Assembly: GCA_027623235.1 (NCBI GenBank)
Contig: JAQBVJ010000011.1
Span: forward strand, 28,115 to 92,114
Origin: Planctomycetota bacterium
Lineage (GTDB): Bacteria; Planctomycetota; Planctomycetia; Planctomycetales; Planctomycetaceae
DNA length: 64,000 nt
Reading direction: 5' to 3'
Shown here: positions 9,345 to 17,951 of the stretch, one piece after another
How the letters are laid out: every line of letters starts with the position of its first letter
Numbering within the stretch: the first letter of the stretch is position 1
Made by a program: the position numbers and the translations under genes
Notes under the pieces: generated by a model
Told to the model about the DNA's origin: nothing
Database searches by the model: none
What the model saw: the letters and a program-made list of their open reading frames with translations, nothing else

Positions 9345-11387
9345 ATGAAGATCAAGTTTTCTGCCGTTGCATTTTCTACTGCCGCTGCCTGCTGCCTGGT
9401 TCTCTCGGTCACGAGGGCCGGTGTTTCGGCGGACTCGACGGAAGCCACGTCGCTGGTCGGGCGAACGGTCAGCGAGTTTTCCGTCAAGGATTACCGGGGC
9501 AAAACGCACTCGCTGAGCGACTACGGTTCCAGCAAAGTCATCGTGCTCGCCTTTCTGGGGACCGAGTGTCCTCTGGCGAAGCTCTACGCACCGCGGCTGG
9601 CTTCACTGAACGCCGAGCTGGCGTCGCGCGGAGTCACGTTTCTCGGCGTGAACTCGAACCGGCAGGATTCGCTGACCGAAGTGGCGAGCCACGCGCGGCG
9701 GCACGGCATCGAGTTTCCCGTTCTCAAGGACACCGGAAATCGACTGGCCGACGCGATCGGCGTCACGCGGACGCCGGAAATCGTCGTCCTGGACGAAAAA
9801 CGGACGGTGCGCTATCACGGGCGGATCGATGACCAGTACGGCGTCGGGTACATCCGCGACGAAGTGGAAAAAGCGTTCCTGAAAGACGCCGTCGAGGACC
9901 TGCTCGCCGGGCGCGAGGTCAAAGCACCTCATACGGACGTCGTCGGCTGTTTCATCGGGCGAATTCGAGAACCCAAAGCGGACAGCCCGATTACCTACTC
10001 CAATCAGGTGGCACGGATTCTCCAGCGGAACTGCGAGGAGTGCCATCGCGAAGGCGAGATCGCTCCGTTCAGCCTCACAAAGTACGAAGACGTCGTTGGC
10101 TGGGGAGACACGATTCTCGAGGTCATCGAGGATCAGCGGATGCCGCCGTGGCACGCCAGCCCGAAGCACGGAGAATTCTCCAACGCGCGCGTCATGACGG
10201 CCGAGGACAAGCAGCAGCTTCGCGACTGGGTGAAGGCCGGCTCTCCTGAGGGCGACCCCGCTTTGCTGCCTGAGCCGCTTAGCCACACCAGCGGGTGGTT
10301 CCTGCCGAAGGAGCCGGACTTCGTCATCAACATGGCCGATAAGCCGTACGACGTTCAGGCAGAAGGAACCGTCCGCTACAGACATTTCGACGTGGATCCG
10401 GGTTTCACCGAAGACAAGTGGATCAAGGCGGCTGAGCTGCAGCCTGGAAACCGAGCCGTCGTGCATCACATTCTCGTGTTCGCATTACCGCCGGGAGGAC
10501 GCCAGCGGTCGAGCCTTGCGAGTGTCAACGGTGAATTTCTTGCCGCGTACGTGCCAGGGCACCGGTCACCGGTTTACGACGACGGAATGGCGAAGCTCGT
10601 GCCGGCCGGGTCGAAACTCGTGTTTCAGATTCACTACACGCCGATCGGGACTCCCGTGAAGGATCTCAGCCGACTGGGACTCGTCTTCGCCGAGCCGGAA
10701 TCGGTCAAGCACGTCGTGACGACTCAGCAGGCGTCTGAGCATCGCGGCCTCGTCATCCCACCCGGCGCCGACAACTTCAAAGTGGAATCGCGATCGCAGA
10801 CGGCTCCGTCGCCGGTCACGCTGCTTGCTTTCATGCCGCACATGCATCTTCGAGGAAAGGCATTCCGCTACGAGGTCTTTTATCCCGACGGGAAAAGCGA
10901 AACTCTTCTCGACGTGCCGCGCTACGATTTCAACTGGCAGACGGCCTACCGACTGGCCGAGCCGAAGACGCTGCCCAAAGGAGCGTATCTTCGCTGCGTG
11001 GCTCACTACGACAATTCCGAGGCCAATCTCAACAATCCCGATCCGACTGAGACTGTCCGATGGGGCGATCAGACATGGAACGAGATGATGATTGGCTATT
11101 TCGATGTCGCTGCGCCGACATCGGTGCTCGGGATTGAGCCCGGTGCAAAGAAGCCGGCGGGGGATGCAGATTTGCTCAACGTGGGCGGCCAGAAAGTCGA
11201 GGTCTCCAAAATCATCGACGGGATCACCGACCTCGACAAGAACAAGGACGGCAAACTGACGGCAAACGAAGTCCCGCAGAAGTACCTCATCATCTTCACC
11301 CGTCTGGATGCAAATTCCGACGGAGAGCTGACGGTCGACGAGGCGCGGAAGACGATTGCCGACTACCGGAAAAAGCTTCGGCAGTAG
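9345..11387 (+). CDS. Redoxin-cytochrome c-PHM-like-EF-hand fusion protein
   Basis: 680 residues with a signal peptide (MKIKFSAVAFSTAAACCLV). A TTG two codons upstream is an alternative start. Residues about 38-185 are an AhpC/TSA redoxin with the single-cysteine motif GTECPLAKLY. A heme site CEECH lies near residue 228. Residues about 330-590 resemble the copper type II ascorbate-dependent monooxygenase fold: an HH pair in VVHHILVF, QIHYTP, the HxH of MPHMHLRGKAF, and WNEMMIGYF supplying a Met, matching the ligand order of CuH and CuM sites in peptidylglycine monooxygenase. Two EF-hands close the protein (DLDKNKDGKLT and DANSDGELTVDE). Inferred role: exported redox enzyme of unknown substrate. 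It diverges from the NuoL-like gene. Confidence 0.88.
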   Translation: MKIKFSAVAFSTAAACCLVLSVTRAGVSADSTEATSLVGRTVSEFSVKDYRGKTHSLSDYGSSKVIVLAFLGTECPLAKLYAPRLASLNAELASRGVTFLGVNSNRQDSLTEVASHARRHGIEFPVLKDTGNRLADAIGVTRTPEIVVLDEKRTVRYHGRIDDQYGVGYIRDEVEKAFLKDAVEDLLAGREVKAPHTDVVGCFIGRIREPKADSPITYSNQVARILQRNCEECHREGEIAPFSLTKYEDVVGWGDTILEVIEDQRMPPWHASPKHGEFSNARVMTAEDKQQLRDWVKAGSPEGDPALLPEPLSHTSGWFLPKEPDFVINMADKPYDVQAEGTVRYRHFDVDPGFTEDKWIKAAELQPGNRAVVHHILVFALPPGGRQRSSLASVNGEFLAAYVPGHRSPVYDDGMAKLVPAGSKLVFQIHYTPIGTPVKDLSRLGLVFAEPESVKHVVTTQQASEHRGLVIPPGADNFKVESRSQTAPSPVTLLAFMPHMHLRGKAFRYEVFYPDGKSETLLDVPRYDFNWQTAYRLAEPKTLPKGAYLRCVAHYDNSEANLNNPDPTETVRWGDQTWNEMMIGYFDVAAPTSVLGIEPGAKKPAGDADLLNVGGQKVEVSKIIDGITDLDKNKDGKLTANEVPQKYLIIFTRLDANSDGELTVDEARKTIADYRKKLRQ

Positions 11388-11417
11388 TCGATGACGCAGA
11401 GGCTGCCTGCGTTCCGA

Positions 11418-11597
11418 TCAGCGATGGGCGACGACGGTAATTCCGGCGTCCATCAGCAGGCTCGATTCGATGCCTGCGCTGCGCAGCTCTGCGAGCTTCG
11501 CTCGGGCTTCTTCAACCGTCTGGCACCGTTTAACCACTCGCCAGGGGTTCGATTCGCGGGGGGCTGCTTTGAGTGTGGGGCTGGCAATTGCGACCAT
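11418..11597 (-). CDS. Small conserved-looking protein of unknown function
   Basis: A 59-residue soluble protein ending ITVVAHR, convergent with the fusion gene. I chose the ATG at 11597 because GAGGA lies 7 bases upstream; a GTG at 11660 would add 21 residues. The segment WRVVKRCQTVEEARAKLAEL followed by a short hydrophobic strand looks like a small alpha/beta fold for a stand-alone accessory protein, somewhat like DUF2007 or SPOR-type miniatures. That likeness is only impressionistic. Codon choice fits its neighbours. Confidence 0.55.
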   Translation of the reverse strand: MVAIASPTLKAAPRESNPWRVVKRCQTVEEARAKLAELRSAGIESSLLMDAGITVVAHR

Positions 11598-12072
11598 GAC
11601 GTCTTCCTCGCGTGGCGGGATGAACGGCTCGGCGAGTCCATTCTTAGTTATGTTCGGCACCCTGCCGAATTGATCTTTGTCAAAAAGCGCATGAAGAGTC
11701 GATTTGCTGAAGATGAGTCCCGTCGCTGGAAGTTCGCAGCCGGCTGTCGGACAAGGGAATTCATGGGATCCCGTTCACAGTCAGTCAAACGGGCTGATGC
11801 GACATCGTCGATTTTGTCTCAAATCAGATGGGCCAGAGGGATTTGTTCCGCGCGTCGCCTGACGCAGCGGCGACTTTCTGCTTCGAGTCTCAAATCCAGG
11901 CGATGCCGAGCGTGTGATTTCGCGGTTCGACCGGTCCGGCCACGATTGGAAACAGCAGGGCGAATTGTCGGTGCTCGACTTCGCGCCGCGATGCACACAT
12001 AATCCACGCTTGATCTGACTTTCCGGCGCGACCGGCAAACGGGTTGCAGCCTCAACCGTCATGGAGACCACA
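11598..12072. other. Long intergenic region with no convincing gene
   Basis: About 475 bases lie between the start of the small minus gene and the start of the dehydrogenase-cytochrome gene. Open frames exist on both strands but are rich in Arg, Ser and Cys with no domain or ribosome-binding support. I see no tRNA fold and no strong hairpin. The promoter of the downstream gene should lie here, but no clear -35/-10 pair stands out. Confidence 0.5.
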
Positions 12073-14982
12073 ATGCGGCTTTTCACCTCGCTGAGCATGA
12101 CAGCAGTCCTTCTTGTGTCAGGAATGTGCGTTTCTTCGGCGGTCGCGGCGAAGCCGGAAGTGGCTCGCGAATGGACCTTCGACAAGGGGCCGGCCGGCTG
12201 GCAGGCGATAACTCAGGTCGAGCTGGGCACGCGTGACGGGCTGCTGACGCTTGTCGGGACCGGACCGGACCCCCACTTCGGCGCGGACGTGAAAGCTCCT
12301 GCCGGCTGGAAGCTGCTGCGGATTCTCGCCCGTTTTTCGGGCCGACTGAACGGGCAGGTATTCTGGGCGACGGAGGGGGAACGCGGCACGAGCGAAGCCA
12401 GGTCGGCTCGTTTTGAGGCCAGCTCGGCCGGCGACGACTTCCGTAAAATCGATGTTTACTTCAAGCCCGAGCAGGACCTCACCCAGCTTCGCATCGACCC
12501 GCACAACGGAAATTGCTCCATCGAAATTCGCAGCATCGCGCTCTTGAACGAAGCGCCGCCGGCTCCGAAGTCGACGCCGGTTTCGCAGATCAAACTGGCA
12601 AAAGACTTCAAGGCAGAACTGCTGTACTCGGTTCCGGACGAACAGGGCTCGTGGGTGTGCCTGACGACCGATCCGAAAGGACGGCTCATCACTTCCGATC
12701 AGTACGGCAAGCTGTACCGGATTACGCCGCCAGCGATTTCTGGAAAGGCGATTCAGATCGAGACGATCGACGTCGATCTGGGGATGGCTCAGGGACTTTT
12801 ATGGGCGTTCGATTCACTTTACGTGATGGTCAACGCGGAGAATTCAGGCCTCTACCGTGTTCGCGACACCGACGGAGACGACAAGCTCGACGAGGTGAAA
12901 CTGCTGCGGGCGATCCGTGGCGGCAGCGAACACGGACCTCACGCGGTCATTCTCTCGCCGGACCGACAATCACTTTACGTCTGCGGTGGCAACCACACGG
13001 ACATCCCTGATCCGGAAACGTCGCGAGTGCCTCGCAACTGGGCCGAGGATCAACTGCTGCCTCGCATGTGGGACGCCGGCGGGCACGCCGTCGGCAAGAC
13101 GGCTCCCGGCGGCTGGATCGCGAAGACCGATCCGGACGGGAGCAAGTTCGAACTGATCGCGTCCGGATTCCGCAACGAGTACGACATCGCCTTCAACACG
13201 GACGGAGAACTCTTCACCTACGACGCCGACATGGAATGGGACGTCGGCACAGCCTGGTACCGTCCGACGCGGGTTAATCACGTCGTCAGCGGAGCCGAGT
13301 TCGGCTGGCGCTCGGGCACTGGAAAATTTTCCGAGTATTACCCGGACAGCCTCGGCTCGGTCGTCGACATCGGCCCCGGCTCGCCGACGGGGATCGTCTT
13401 CGGAACGGGCGCCAAATTTCCGGAGAAGTACCAGAAGGCACTCTTCATCTGTGACTGGAGTTACGGCGTTCTCTACGCCGTCCACATGACACAAGACGGA
13501 GCTTCCTACACCGGCGAGGCCGAACGTTTCGCATCGGGCACGCCGCTTCAACTGACAGACATCGTCATCAACCCGAAAGACCAGGCGATGTACTTCACGA
13601 TTGGAGGCCGACGAACTCAGTCGGGTCTCTATCGAGTGACCTATGTCGGCAAGGAGTCGACCAGTCCTCCTCCGCAGATCACGGCGCCGCCGCATCCGGA
13701 CGTCGCCGCTCGAAAAGAAATGGAAAAACTCCACAGGTCCGACAATGCGACGGTTGAGCCGGCGAAAATCTTCGACGCGCTGGCACACCCGGACCGCCAC
13801 GTTCGCTTCGCAGCGAGAATTGCTCTTGAGCACATTTCCGTCAAGGAGTGGGGGACCGGACGGCTGGCGGGCCGGCCGGACGCTCTGGTGGGCCTGGCGA
13901 TTGCTGGAGCCCGCAGTGTCGAATCGATTCCTGAGGATCAACGCCCGCGGATGCAGGCCGGCACGATTAACGCCCTCGCACAGATTCCGTTTGCCGATCA
14001 ATCGGAGCGGCTGCAGCTCGACATTCTGCGGGCCATTTCGCTGCAGTTGATCCGAGTCGGTCAGCCGTCGGACAAAATGCGAACTCTGCTGCTGGAGAAG
14101 TTGGACCCCCTGTATCCGGCGAAGTCGACGCGGATCAATCGTGAGCTGTCGCAGGTGCTGATTTATCTGAAGGCCCCCAAAGTTGTGCCAAGAACGCTCG
14201 GCCTGATCGAAAACGCCGCGACTCAGGAGGAGCAGATGCAGCTGGCTCTGTGGCTGCGGACGGCGAAGGAAGACTGGTCGCTCGCCGATCACAAACGCTA
14301 CTTCGCGTACTTCAACAAAGCGGCCGCCCATCGAGGCGGGCATTCGTTGCAGGGATTCCTCGGGAACATCAGATCGGAGGCCATCGCACGCCTCAGTGAC
14401 GACGAGAAGGAGCAGCTTAAGGAGACGCTCGCTGTGACTCCGGATCCGGCCAGTGTCTCGATTGTCGAGCCGCGTGAGCTGGTCAAAAAATGGACGGTCG
14501 CCGAACTGCTCCCCGTTCTGCAGACACAAAAGACGGGCCGAAACTTCGAGAACGGTCGGAGAATGTTCGCTCAGGGGGCGTGCTTCAAGTGCCATCGTTT
14601 TGCGAGTGAGGGGGGAATCGTCGGCCCGGTCCTCGACGCGGTCGGGCGCCGGTTCAACGACAGGGACATGCTCGATGCGATTCTCGAACCGAGCAAAGTC
14701 ATCTCCGACCAGTACCAAGCGACGACGTTTGTTCTGGAGAGCGGCAAGACTGTTACGGGACGCATCGCGAACCTGTCCGGGAAGAACTACCTGGTCAGCG
14801 AGAACATGCTCGACCCCGGCCGGCTCACCGCGGTCAATCGAGACGAAGTGGAAGAGCAGATTCCTTCGCCGCTCTCGCAGATGCCAACCGGTCTGATTGA
14901 CACGTTGACGCAGGAGGAGATTCTCGATTTGATCGCTTATCTGAGATCGGGTGGTAATTCCGACGACGAGGCATTCAAGTAG
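12073..14982 (+). CDS. Membrane-bound dehydrogenase-HEAT-cytochrome c protein
   Basis: About 969 residues with a signal peptide ending near SSAVAAK; an in-frame ATG at 12061 is an alternative start. After an N-terminal beta-sandwich (about 30-170), residues about 180-530 form the sugar/sorbosone-dehydrogenase-like propeller seen in the planctomycete family TIGR02604 (YVCGGNHTDIPDPETSR, RNEYDIAFNTDGELFTYDAD). Residues about 550-800 are helical HEAT-like repeats. The C-terminal region is the TIGR02603-type heme domain with CFKCH at about residue 837, then GGIVGPVLDAVG and a closing EEILDLIAYL. The family is thought to oxidise carbohydrates in the periplasm and pass electrons to its own heme; the substrate is unknown. 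A REP-like doublet separates it from the DUF1501 gene. Confidence 0.92.
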   Translation: MRLFTSLSMTAVLLVSGMCVSSAVAAKPEVAREWTFDKGPAGWQAITQVELGTRDGLLTLVGTGPDPHFGADVKAPAGWKLLRILARFSGRLNGQVFWATEGERGTSEARSARFEASSAGDDFRKIDVYFKPEQDLTQLRIDPHNGNCSIEIRSIALLNEAPPAPKSTPVSQIKLAKDFKAELLYSVPDEQGSWVCLTTDPKGRLITSDQYGKLYRITPPAISGKAIQIETIDVDLGMAQGLLWAFDSLYVMVNAENSGLYRVRDTDGDDKLDEVKLLRAIRGGSEHGPHAVILSPDRQSLYVCGGNHTDIPDPETSRVPRNWAEDQLLPRMWDAGGHAVGKTAPGGWIAKTDPDGSKFELIASGFRNEYDIAFNTDGELFTYDADMEWDVGTAWYRPTRVNHVVSGAEFGWRSGTGKFSEYYPDSLGSVVDIGPGSPTGIVFGTGAKFPEKYQKALFICDWSYGVLYAVHMTQDGASYTGEAERFASGTPLQLTDIVINPKDQAMYFTIGGRRTQSGLYRVTYVGKESTSPPPQITAPPHPDVAARKEMEKLHRSDNATVEPAKIFDALAHPDRHVRFAARIALEHISVKEWGTGRLAGRPDALVGLAIAGARSVESIPEDQRPRMQAGTINALAQIPFADQSERLQLDILRAISLQLIRVGQPSDKMRTLLLEKLDPLYPAKSTRINRELSQVLIYLKAPKVVPRTLGLIENAATQEEQMQLALWLRTAKEDWSLADHKRYFAYFNKAAAHRGGHSLQGFLGNIRSEAIARLSDDEKEQLKETLAVTPDPASVSIVEPRELVKKWTVAELLPVLQTQKTGRNFENGRRMFAQGACFKCHRFASEGGIVGPVLDAVGRRFNDRDMLDAILEPSKVISDQYQATTFVLESGKTVTGRIANLSGKNYLVSENMLDPGRLTAVNRDEVEEQIPSPLSQMPTGLIDTLTQEEILDLIAYLRSGGNSDDEAFK

Positions 14983-15009
14983 CGGTTGGATTGCGCTCTG
15001 CTCGGGCCT

Positions 15010-15108
15010 GTAGGACGGACGCCCACGTCCGTCAGGCCCCTTACCTTTTCTCGCCATTCTTTTAGTGTTCGCGGCCTGGGCTCTGACGGACGTGGGCGTC
15101 CGTTCTAC
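15010..15108. repeat. REP-like inverted hairpin doublet, family A (GTAG head)
   Basis: Arms 15010-15035 and 15083-15108 are 26-base inverted copies differing at one base, 47 bases apart. Each begins with GTAG (on its own strand) and continues into a hairpin, GACGGACG-CCCA-CGTCCGTC in the first. GTAG plus palindrome is the classic layout of bacterial REP sequences, and an inverted pair is the REPIN/BIME layout. It fills most of the gap between the dehydrogenase and DUF1501 genes. A single further copy lies at 63927-63950. Confidence 0.85.
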
Positions 15109-15150
15109 CGGCCTGAATTAAATCCGCCTGCGTTCCTGACGAGGCATGAC

Positions 15151-16512
15151 ATGCTTACTTTACTTCCAAGAATCTCGCGTCGAAAACTACTCCAGGCCGG
15201 CACGTTTGGGACGCTGGGTCTGTCGCTGACGGATCTGGTGGGCTCTGACGAAGCGAACCAGAAAGCAGACCTCACGCCGGCGGCGGATGCCTGCGTCCTC
15301 ATCTTCTTAAATGGAGGACCAAGTCATCTGGATATGTGGGATGTGAAACCGGATGCGCCCGGTGAGATTCGCGGTGAGTTCTCGTCGATCGCGACGTCGC
15401 TGCCCGGCTACCTGATGAGCGAACATCTCCCGCGGCTGGCCATGCAGGCTCACCGGTCGACGGTCGTGCGGTCGATGCATCACGGAGTCAACAATGCTCA
15501 CGCGGCCGCCGTTTACGCGGCGATCACCGGGCACGATCGAGGCGAGATCGGCGGCGGGACGAAGCCGACGGACTATCCCACTCCGGGTTCCGTCTTGAGC
15601 ATGATCCGTCCGCCCGAACGAAACGCCGTTTCGCATGTCTGTCTGCCTTACATCACGAAAGAGGGAGCGCAGGGACCCCCGCAGCCTGGTTTCTTCGCGG
15701 GGTTTCTGGGCAGTCAGCGAGACCCGCTGTTCGTACTCAAAGATCCCAACGCCGCCGACTTCGGGATTCCCGAACTGACATTGCAAAGCGGTGTCTCGGC
15801 CGATCGGCTGGCGACTCGGCGAGCACTTGTTGAGCAGATTGATCGTCGACTTTCGGGCGAATCTTCGCCGCGTGAAATGACTGGCCTCCAGGGACGGGCC
15901 ATCGACCTGTTGACCTCATCGGAAGCACAGGCCGCGTTCCGGATTGCGGACGAGCCCGACACACTGCGCGACTCCTACGGCCGCAACATTTACGGGCAAA
16001 GCACTCTGCTGGCCCGTCGGCTGATCGAGGCCGGTACGCGACTCGTCACGCTGTCCTGGGCTCCGGATGCCAACGCGACATGGGACACGCATGGCAGCAA
16101 TTTCAAGAAACTGAAGGAGACACTGCTGCCGCAACTGGACTCGGCCGTGTCTTCACTGGTGACGGACTTCGATGAGCGAGGCATGCTCGATCGGACCGTG
16201 ATCGCCATCATGGGCGACTTCGGGCGGACTCCGAAGATCAACAAAAATGACGGTGGACGAGACCACTGGAACTACTGCTACAGCCTGATGCTGATTGGCG
16301 GTGGTTTTCGAAAAGGACTGGTCTACGGAGCAAGCGACGCGACCGGCGCTTTTCCCGCGCGAGACGCACTCATCCCCGGCGACATCGTTTCGACAATTTA
16401 TCATCAGCTGGGAATTCGGCATGACCGGATGATCTACGACCGGCAGTCTCGACCATTCCGTCTCGTACCGACGGGTGATGTCGTGGCCGATTTGATTACG
16501 CAGAAGTTTTGA
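15151..16512 (+). CDS. DUF1501 Tat-exported phosphatase-fold protein
   Basis: 453 residues. The ATG at 15151 places a Tat motif (ISRRKLLQAGTFGTLGLSL) at residues 7-25; the longer frame from 14986 would run through the repeat element and is rejected. Typical DUF1501 landmarks follow: FLNGGPSHLDMWDVKPDAP, GVNNAHAAAVYA, WDTHGSNF, and IMGDFGRTPKINKNDGGRDHW, giving the Asp/His metal ligands of the alkaline phosphatase/sulfatase superfamily fold. In planctomycetes DUF1501 genes usually pair with DUF1549/DUF1553 cytochrome genes; here the neighbours are the dehydrogenase-cytochrome and a Moco enzyme. The substrate is not known. Confidence 0.93.
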   Translation: MLTLLPRISRRKLLQAGTFGTLGLSLTDLVGSDEANQKADLTPAADACVLIFLNGGPSHLDMWDVKPDAPGEIRGEFSSIATSLPGYLMSEHLPRLAMQAHRSTVVRSMHHGVNNAHAAAVYAAITGHDRGEIGGGTKPTDYPTPGSVLSMIRPPERNAVSHVCLPYITKEGAQGPPQPGFFAGFLGSQRDPLFVLKDPNAADFGIPELTLQSGVSADRLATRRALVEQIDRRLSGESSPREMTGLQGRAIDLLTSSEAQAAFRIADEPDTLRDSYGRNIYGQSTLLARRLIEAGTRLVTLSWAPDANATWDTHGSNFKKLKETLLPQLDSAVSSLVTDFDERGMLDRTVIAIMGDFGRTPKINKNDGGRDHWNYCYSLMLIGGGFRKGLVYGASDATGAFPARDALIPGDIVSTIYHQLGIRHDRMIYDRQSRPFRLVPTGDVVADLITQKF

Positions 16513-16613
16513 AGAACGTTTTCAAAGTGGCCTGAGCATCGTGCCCATGAGGCAATCGGCTCGGAAAACGGCCAGGAAATCAGCTTCTCCTTTCACGGAT
16601 TTCGGACACGACT

Positions 16614-17801
16614 ATGACAGGTGGCAGAGCAATCTTGATCGACCGTCGAAGGTTTCTGACTTCGGCACTGGCAGGAGCCGCGAGCCTGCCACTTCTCTCG
16701 GAATTCAGCCGTTCCGTGCTGGCTGACGAAACCGGCGACCTGGTGGTTCACGGGACGTCACCGATGAATGCCGAGGGTAATCTCGCGAAACTCGTCGAGT
16801 CCTGGATGACTCCCGTCGAGAACTTTTATATTCGCAGCCACGCTCCCGTACCCAAGATCGACCTCGACGCGTTTCGACTCACCGTAGAAGGGCTTGTCGA
16901 ACGGCCGCTGTCACTGTCACTGCGAGAACTGGCCGCGTTCGGTCAGTACAGTACCGTCGCCACAATGACCTGCGCCGGCAACCGCCGCAGCGAGCACAGC
17001 CTCATCAAACCGGTCAAAGGTGTGCCCTGGCGAGAAGGAGCGATTGGCAATGCGAAGTGGAGCGGCGTGCTGCTGTCGGATGTGTTGAAGAAAGCGGGAC
17101 TTAAAGACGGAGCCCGCCACGTGTGGTTTGAGGGGCTCGATGAGATTGAACAAAGCAGCGGAATTATTCCATTCGGCGCGTCGATTCCGATCGAAAAGGC
17201 GATGTCCGATACCGAAGCCATGCCGGGAGCATTGCTCACAACAAAGATGAACGACGCCCCGCTCAACGGTGATCACGGAGCCCCGTTGCGTATGGTCGTG
17301 CCGGGTTACATCGGAGCTCGCAGCGTCAAATGGCTGGGGAAAATGATCGTCAGCGATCGACCCTCGCCCAATCACTACGTCGCAACGGCCTATAAACTGG
17401 TCGAAGACGGGACTCCGGTTGAGTGGGCAGAGCAGGCACCGATTTATCGGATGCCGCTCAACTCGGCGATCTGCATTCCGGCTTCCGGTGCGGCGGTGAA
17501 GCGTGGTGAGATTCAAGTCTCGGGCTACGCATTGCCGTCGGGACGTCCCGGAGACACGATTGCGTTCGTCGAAGTGTCGGCCGACGCTGGCCGAAGCTGG
17601 ACGAAGGCCGAATTGAACTCACCGGTTCGCGATTTCTGCTGGGTCCTGTGGTCGGCAAGAGTTCGTGTCAACGCTGCTGACTCGGAGCTCATCGTGAGAT
17701 CGACGGATTCGCGAGGCAGGACGCAGCCTCAAACAGCGGAATGGAACCAGAAGGGCTACCTGTTCGATGCCTGGCACCATGTGAAACTGCAGACGCGTTG
17801 A
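16614..17801 (+). CDS. Sulfite-oxidase-like molybdenum cofactor oxidoreductase
   Basis: 395 residues with a Tat signal (DRRRFLTSALAGAASLPLL at 10-28), fitting export of a folded Moco enzyme. Residues about 70-265 are the sulfite oxidase/SoxC-type Moco domain, with the cofactor-binding cysteine at about residue 120 in TMTCAGNRRSE and the later LNGDHGAPLRMVVPGYIGAR motif. Residues about 290-390 form the Mo-co dimerisation domain (AFVEVSADAGRSWTKAEL, WNQKGYLFDAWHHV). No heme domain is present, so electrons must go to a separate cytochrome, possibly one of the exported cytochrome proteins nearby (inference). It could act as sulfite or sulfane dehydrogenase; no sox genes are present to decide. Confidence 0.92.
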   Translation: MTGGRAILIDRRRFLTSALAGAASLPLLSEFSRSVLADETGDLVVHGTSPMNAEGNLAKLVESWMTPVENFYIRSHAPVPKIDLDAFRLTVEGLVERPLSLSLRELAAFGQYSTVATMTCAGNRRSEHSLIKPVKGVPWREGAIGNAKWSGVLLSDVLKKAGLKDGARHVWFEGLDEIEQSSGIIPFGASIPIEKAMSDTEAMPGALLTTKMNDAPLNGDHGAPLRMVVPGYIGARSVKWLGKMIVSDRPSPNHYVATAYKLVEDGTPVEWAEQAPIYRMPLNSAICIPASGAAVKRGEIQVSGYALPSGRPGDTIAFVEVSADAGRSWTKAELNSPVRDFCWVLWSARVRVNAADSELIVRSTDSRGRTQPQTAEWNQKGYLFDAWHHVKLQTR

Positions 17802-17951
17802 ATGAGCGGCAGACAAGTTGTTTCAACAGGACGTTGAGGATGCCTGGTTTTTTCCGTGTAGAGACAGGCCGGACCAATCGAGTCAGAGTTCGGTGTTTCA
17901 CTGTCCTGACGATTTCGTCCTCGCAGATCTCAGTAACAGGATGAGGTGCCC

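Noticed and set aside
11391..12002. 203-codon plus-strand frame in the long intergenic region
   Set aside because: Cys/Arg/Ser-rich, no domain, and it overlaps antisense the better-supported small minus-strand gene.
12970..15057. 695-codon minus-strand frame opposite the dehydrogenase-cytochrome gene
   Set aside because: Antisense to a gene with clear domains; composition is Arg/Val/Asp-rich with no motif. Such long shadows are expected in GC-rich DNA with biased third positions.
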